Of a stretch of DNA of 64,000 nt, positions 59,982-64,000 are shown one piece after another. The number at the start of each line of letters is the position of its first letter. The stretch's first letter is position 1. The notes under the pieces were generated by a model. It searched no databases. It saw only the letters and a list, made by a program, of their open reading frames with translations, and had not been told where the DNA came from. The stretch spans positions 14,123,816 through 14,187,815 of the forward strand of contig CM064875.1 of NCBI GenBank assembly GCA_032719365.1. Direction: 5' to 3'. Source of the DNA: Prinsepia uniflora (lineage: Eukaryota; Streptophyta; Magnoliopsida; Rosales; Rosaceae). The translations under genes were made by a program, and so were the position numbers.

Positions 59982-60338
59982 CTCTTGACAATTCTTCCCA
60001 CAGAAGGATGGTTCGCTGGAATCATCTTTTATAGCATCCTTTGACTGTACAGGATTGGTGATCTAGGAAAGAAAACTTTTCTATCATAACTTGATAAATT
60101 TTCTCAATTTGTATAATGCAGATGAAATAATAATAACATTAAAGCAAAACAAAATCAGGCAGTGAAGAGAAAAAGATCTAGGAAGTATATTTATACATTT
60201 TCCCTCACACAACTGGCATTTAATTAATGCTGATGCAGCTACATTTACATTCCCTTCGCTTTGGCATGTATTTCTGCCAAATGTCCCACAAAATTTGCAT
60301 GAACAATATACACAATGCCACTCACCAGAAGGGAACTT
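59982..60338 (-). pseudogene. PHD-finger protein fragment (two exons)
   Basis: Exon one, 60338-60197 on the minus strand, begins after TTTTTTGCAG and reads KFPSGEWHCVYCSCKFCG, then later KCQLCEGK, and ends at a GT donor. Exon two, 60062-59982, reads DDSSEPSFCGKNCQE and ends at GTATTA. The spaced CxxC pairs match the cysteine-rich part of plant PHD-finger chromatin proteins related to the IDM1 type, which bind histone tails and carry an acetyltransferase-like domain. Neither the upstream half of the PHD finger nor the acetyltransferase was found nearby. The two exons join in a frame that meets a stop. A two-base loss after the next cysteine codon would explain it. I treat it as a fragment. Confidence 0.65.
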
Positions 60339-62151
60339 CTGCAAAAAATAAGAATAGAGTTCTCATCTGCTAGAATAAACTTAACCATTCTTTAGCTCAA
60401 GAAAAGAACAAAATGCTTCTAGTTAATTCTCACAGCACCCCAGGAAGCAATCAAATAAAGTGAAACCCCAAGGGGACTGCATAAATCTAACAAAGTGAAC
60501 AAAATAATTAAAATGAATATCCCCACAGCGCAATGTAGATGGCAGATTGTTGGAGGAATGCCATCATTATAGTAAACAGTATATATCCAACCCCGTTATG
60601 TGATAATAAAAGTATATATCTAATTTTTTATTGGCAAACTGATCAAACATTATTGGTATTTGGAACCCAAAAGCCAGTCCAAAAGCCATAAAATCAACGT
60701 GCATAATTTGGAAAGTAGTAATTTGAAGCCAACTCACGGAAGAATGGGAAGGATAATCAACGATTGCCAACAAATTGTAGCAACAATAAAGTTATAAAAA
60801 CAATTCATAACCTACAAATCAAATTAGTGACCAGATGAAATCAAGTACACTGGGAAACCCAAAAATAGAAGAAAAAAACAAAAAACTCAACACAGAGAAA
60901 TCAAATCACTGATGAATCATTAATAAAACAAGAAACCATTGAGGAAAGGTTCCTGAACATGGAACATTTCTGGTTGCTGTCTAATCTAATTTATAGGAGT
61001 GTTCTAAATCCAACAACAGCTCAATAAACCAGAAAGTTAAATCTATGAACAAAATAAAGTAAACATCTAAATTATTATCAATTAGAATTCAGAAACCACA
61101 AAATAATCTCCAATCTCTATATCGTCATCCTTATATACAGAAAAATAATCGAAATTTGAGGAAAATCGATGATGAGTATAAAGAAACTTACACTTCTCGC
61201 ACGTCATGAATTGTTATTGCGGTTTGAATTCCGATTAGCAGAAGAAAACCCTAATTCTACCTTTAATTGTATAAGTGCTTAATATCAAACTTGAGGTGCC
61301 CAAAATAAAAAAAAATTACCAAGGTTTCTTGTGGAAACTAATGATCGATGATGGGTGATCGATGATAAGAAGCAACAGAGTCGAAGAAGAGGAAGAAAAA
61401 AATGATGATGAAGCAGGCTGGATAAGATGTGCCAAATGTTAAGAAGCAACCGTTCACAAACCTCCGGATTATGTGGCAAATCTCCGGATTTTCGGCCTCA
61501 CCACATCGGTTGTTTCACCAAGATCTGCGACTCTGAAGCGGCGACTCTGAAGGCTTCAGAGTTAGGTTGAATAAGAAGAAGACCGCTGTGGTGCGGTTCA
61601 ATTGTGCAACAATCCCTAATTCCTAATTCATATGAGAGTACTCGTTGTTCCTTCCATCGGCACATGCAACTTCCAGAGTGAAAGAAAACCAACACAATCC
61701 TCTAGTGGGAGAAAGAAAGAAGAGCCTACTAGTAGGTTGTAACAGGCTAAACTAATTGTGCTTATCCCTAATCCATGGCACCTTAACCCCTAACAATCTA
61801 GCTCAATAAAGTACTAGTCAGAGTCTGTTCACTTATCAATGCCTAAATGGGGTAATGCATCAAGAATAATCTCAAATTAAGAATGAAGAACATAAATGCA
61901 GGTTAAAAGGTCAAACTCAAAGATCAAAACAGCATAATAGTAGTATCATATTCCCACAAGTTTCAGATTAAAAGCAGAACCCTAATGGCCAATGCCACGC
62001 CACTAGAACAAAAGAAAACTGAAATTCAAAAAATCCAATTAAAAGGAACTGTAATTAACCGAATAATCTCTCCAGCACAAACACAGAACAACGATGGTAT
62101 GAGTTACCCCAACAGTTTAAGCTTAGAAATGAAAAGGCAAACCGAGCGGAC
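60339..62151. other. Region without a confirmed gene
   Basis: A possible first exon and 5' UTR end lie on the minus strand at 61192-61207 (start codon plus a few codons, then GTAAGT), but no partner exon was found. The rest is AT-rich to 61200 and mixed beyond. Several short frames have no recognisable domain. Confidence 0.4.
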
Positions 62152-62812
62152 TCATTCGCGATTCTTCAAGCGTTCGACGCGCTGGTTCAACTGCTCGATG
62201 CGGATGACAAGGTGGGTGACGGTGTAGAGAAGCCAGTAGAAGGTCAAGGCTGCGACGGTCAGGAGTGCGTTGCGCTGGCTCTTCATGATCGATTTCTGGT
62301 GTCGGAGGTGCTCCGATAGAGTGCAGGAGTCGCCCATACTTGGCATAAGTAACTCCTGGGCTGCTGGGTTCTGGAATCACCATCCCCTGTTGTCTAAACC
62401 ACTCAAGATCTTCAGATAGACTCTCAGATCTTTCTAACCTAGTCTTCCTAAAGTAAGCATCTGGTTTGAAAAATACCCAGTTACATTTGAAACAGAAAAT
62501 AACTTGATGAAATTAACCAATCAATGAGACTCACAAGCGACGTCGTTTGAGTCATCGACAATGTGCTCCACAGTGTCGAAGACGAGCTTGTTGTCCGCCA
62601 GGTACTTGATAAACCCTTCCATGCTCGGCCGCCATGTCTCCGCCTCGGCCGATTCTCGTACTTCCAATAGATGTCCATCAGCAAAAACAGGCAAAACGGC
62701 ACCACCGACAAAAACGATTTCAAGAGATTTCGGGTGACAGAGACGAGGCCCTTGCAGAGGCCGTCTAGGCCTGGGAGCGTCAAGAGCCTAGTACAACCCA
62801 CTCCAAAGCCAT
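62152..62812 (-). pseudogene. BAP31-like small ER membrane protein gene interrupted by foreign exons
   Basis: Start at 62812 gives MALEWVVL, then the frame shifts and continues LLTLPGLDGLCKGLVSVTRN and VVPFCLFLLMDIYWKYENRP to about 62646. After an interruption, 62335-62152 gives GDSCTLSEHLRHQKSIMKSQ, a membrane segment AALTFYWLLYTVTHLVIRI, then EQLNQRVERLKNRE and a stop. These two parts correspond in order to plant BAP31-related endoplasmic reticulum membrane proteins of about 130 residues. The second half keeps a perfectly open frame. The lost N-terminal codons, the frameshift and the insertion of heme-oxygenase exons between the halves make a normal product unlikely. It could also be a rearranged chimeric transcript unit. 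Confidence 0.7.
62336..62645 (-). pseudogene. HO1: Heme oxygenase fragment, two exons with intact splice sites
   Basis: Exon A (about 62645-62535) reads WRPSMEGFIKYLADNKLVFD and ends at GTGAGT. After a 74-bp intron (62534-62461), exon B (62460 to about 62336) reads YFRKTRLERSESLSEDLEWF then RQQGMVIPEPSSPGVTYAKY. This is the N-terminal third of plant plastid heme oxygenase, the enzyme that opens heme to biliverdin for phytochrome chromophore synthesis. The transit peptide, the heme-binding helices after TYAKY and the C-terminus are missing. The fragment lies in the same orientation inside the BAP31-like gene but in a different reading frame. The splice phases between A and B still fit. Confidence 0.82.
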
Positions 62813-64000
62813 TGGTGGATGGATCTCTCTTCCTCTGTTTCCGGTTTGGGGAATTGAGGATTTGGGGATTTGAAATAAATGCTTTGCTTCGTGAGTAAGG
62901 ACTTTTCTCGCTTTCAATGGACCGGTGGATTTGGTTTGAAATACCATTTCTACCCTTATAGTAACTATTTTTTTTAACCCCACTCTAAAATTAATTTTCT
63001 TTTTAAACTTTTATTTCCTGAATTTTTTTTTCCCCAAAACCCGGAGTACTAGGTCCTCTGAAGGACCGAAGCCTAGTGGATATTTCAAGATTCAACTGTT
63101 CAACAGCGGCCAACTCAATCAAAAAGTTGGGTTGAGAAAAAACATGAGTTCTAGGTGAAAATCCGCCGCTATGTGATTTGTGCCACTTAATATTATAATT
63201 TAATAGTATTATTTTTTACACGTTGTATATGAAATTTCAAATTCAAATCTTGTTAAGGATGATTACTAAGAATAGAAAGCAAAAAAAAAAAAAAAGAATT
63301 CACTACCGTGACAATGAATCGCTATTGCATCTGCCACAAAATTAACTTTAAGACATACATTAACGAAGAATTCACTACTGTGACTAATATTCCAATTTCA
63401 ACCAAGATGTGCCATCTTCTGCTATCAATCCAGAGCACAAAAAGGTTTAAAGTCATGATCATAGGTTCTTCGCCCTATTGTTTGACACGTGGACAGTTGG
63501 ACGGCCAACGATCCCTGAATAATTCGGAACACCAACCATAGATCACAACTAATAATATCCCAAATATTTCACGTTTTCCTCACAAAACTTGATTTTCTCT
63601 ACAGTTGTGTGCAAATTTGTCATTACAATAGCATAACAAAAACACCTAAATATAATATTATGAATCCGAAACCTGTGCCATAGTTTATTTATTTTTTGTA
63701 TTTTTTTTTTCAAAACTTGGTTTATTGTTTAAAGGCCTAAAGTAGGTGTGATTTCTTTGTATATATGATATTTTTGTTTACTAAAAAAAGAAAGAAAGAA
63801 ATTTCATTAATTGACCACATGATCGCCTATGATCTATTATTGTCTTTGTACATCTTGGATATACCTCTTTTATCTATAATTTAGCTCTAATTTATACATA
63901 AACAATATGATGTGATGTGATTGTAAGATTTGCAAAGAAATATGAGTTAAGGTGAATTTGATGAAGTTTCGGGTTCAATTTTTTATTTCTGAAAAATATG
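62813..64000. other. AT-rich flank without recognised genes
   Basis: Upstream of the BAP31-like start the sequence becomes AT-rich. A motif at 63037-63082, 'ccggagtactaggtcctct' and following, is the inverted counterpart of 50898-50935. The frame at 63308-63541 has no recognisable domain. Confidence 0.45.

Noticed and set aside
61192..61207. Possible first exon of a CRIPT-like cysteine-rich protein on the minus strand (start codon, T-C-E-K codons, then GTAAGT)
   Set aside because: Only 16 coding bases are present and no second exon with the expected CxxC pattern was found within 2 kb downstream. Chance is sufficient.

Overview
This window is nuclear DNA of a flowering plant, most likely a eudicot. 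The evidence is spliced plant-type genes with GT-AG introns, long AT-rich intergenic tracts, Ty3/gypsy elements with initiator-tRNA-Met-type primer sites, and a Cassandra-type TRIM carrying 5S-rRNA-like LTRs. Nothing in it looks bacterial. One run of exactly 500 N (50339-50838) shows that it is a scaffold. I cannot name the species.

Layout. Bases 1-24.3 kb are nested, mostly decayed LTR retrotransposons. First comes a minus-strand gypsy gag-protease remnant running off the left edge (1-1322). Next is a minus-strand gypsy element with a ~3.1 kb LTR, PBS, non-coding interior, PPT and truncated second LTR (1325-9613). A plus-strand LTR relative with an internal duplication follows (9700-13492), then a truncated minus-strand gypsy element with LTR, PBS and gag (13867-18505). 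Its gag carries an in-frame Cassandra solo LTR. A plus-strand solo LTR with perfect TTTGG duplications (19155-21617) and a complete Cassandra TRIM with perfect ATATG duplications (22616-23347) complete the block, followed by a further LTR piece. From 24.3 to 30.6 kb the DNA is AT-rich intergenic sequence without recognisable genes.

From 30632 to 44910 lies one large Tat-lineage gypsy element on the minus strand. It has 576-bp LTRs, AAACG target duplications, gag, protease, RT, RNase H, a second RNase H and integrase. It also carries an additional intron-containing ORF on the opposite strand with its own TATA box. A 3203-bp solo LTR of the first family (38647-41849) is inserted in its polyprotein with AGAAG duplications. 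Both coding strands contain in-frame stops, so this copy is defective.

The host-gene part starts at 47.1 kb with the promoter and first three exons (401 complete codons) of a type I vacuolar H+-pyrophosphatase, cut off by the assembly gap. Beyond the gap (50.8-64 kb) I see only gene fragments and repeats: a damaged PP4 catalytic-subunit piece, a tandem array of ~345-bp units, a PHD-finger fragment with a frameshift, and a heme-oxygenase fragment lodged inside a BAP31-like gene. I found no operon-like or pathway organisation. The interest lies in transposon nesting, the antisense transposon gene and the captured or rearranged gene pieces. All identifications are from reading the sequence. No database search was possible.
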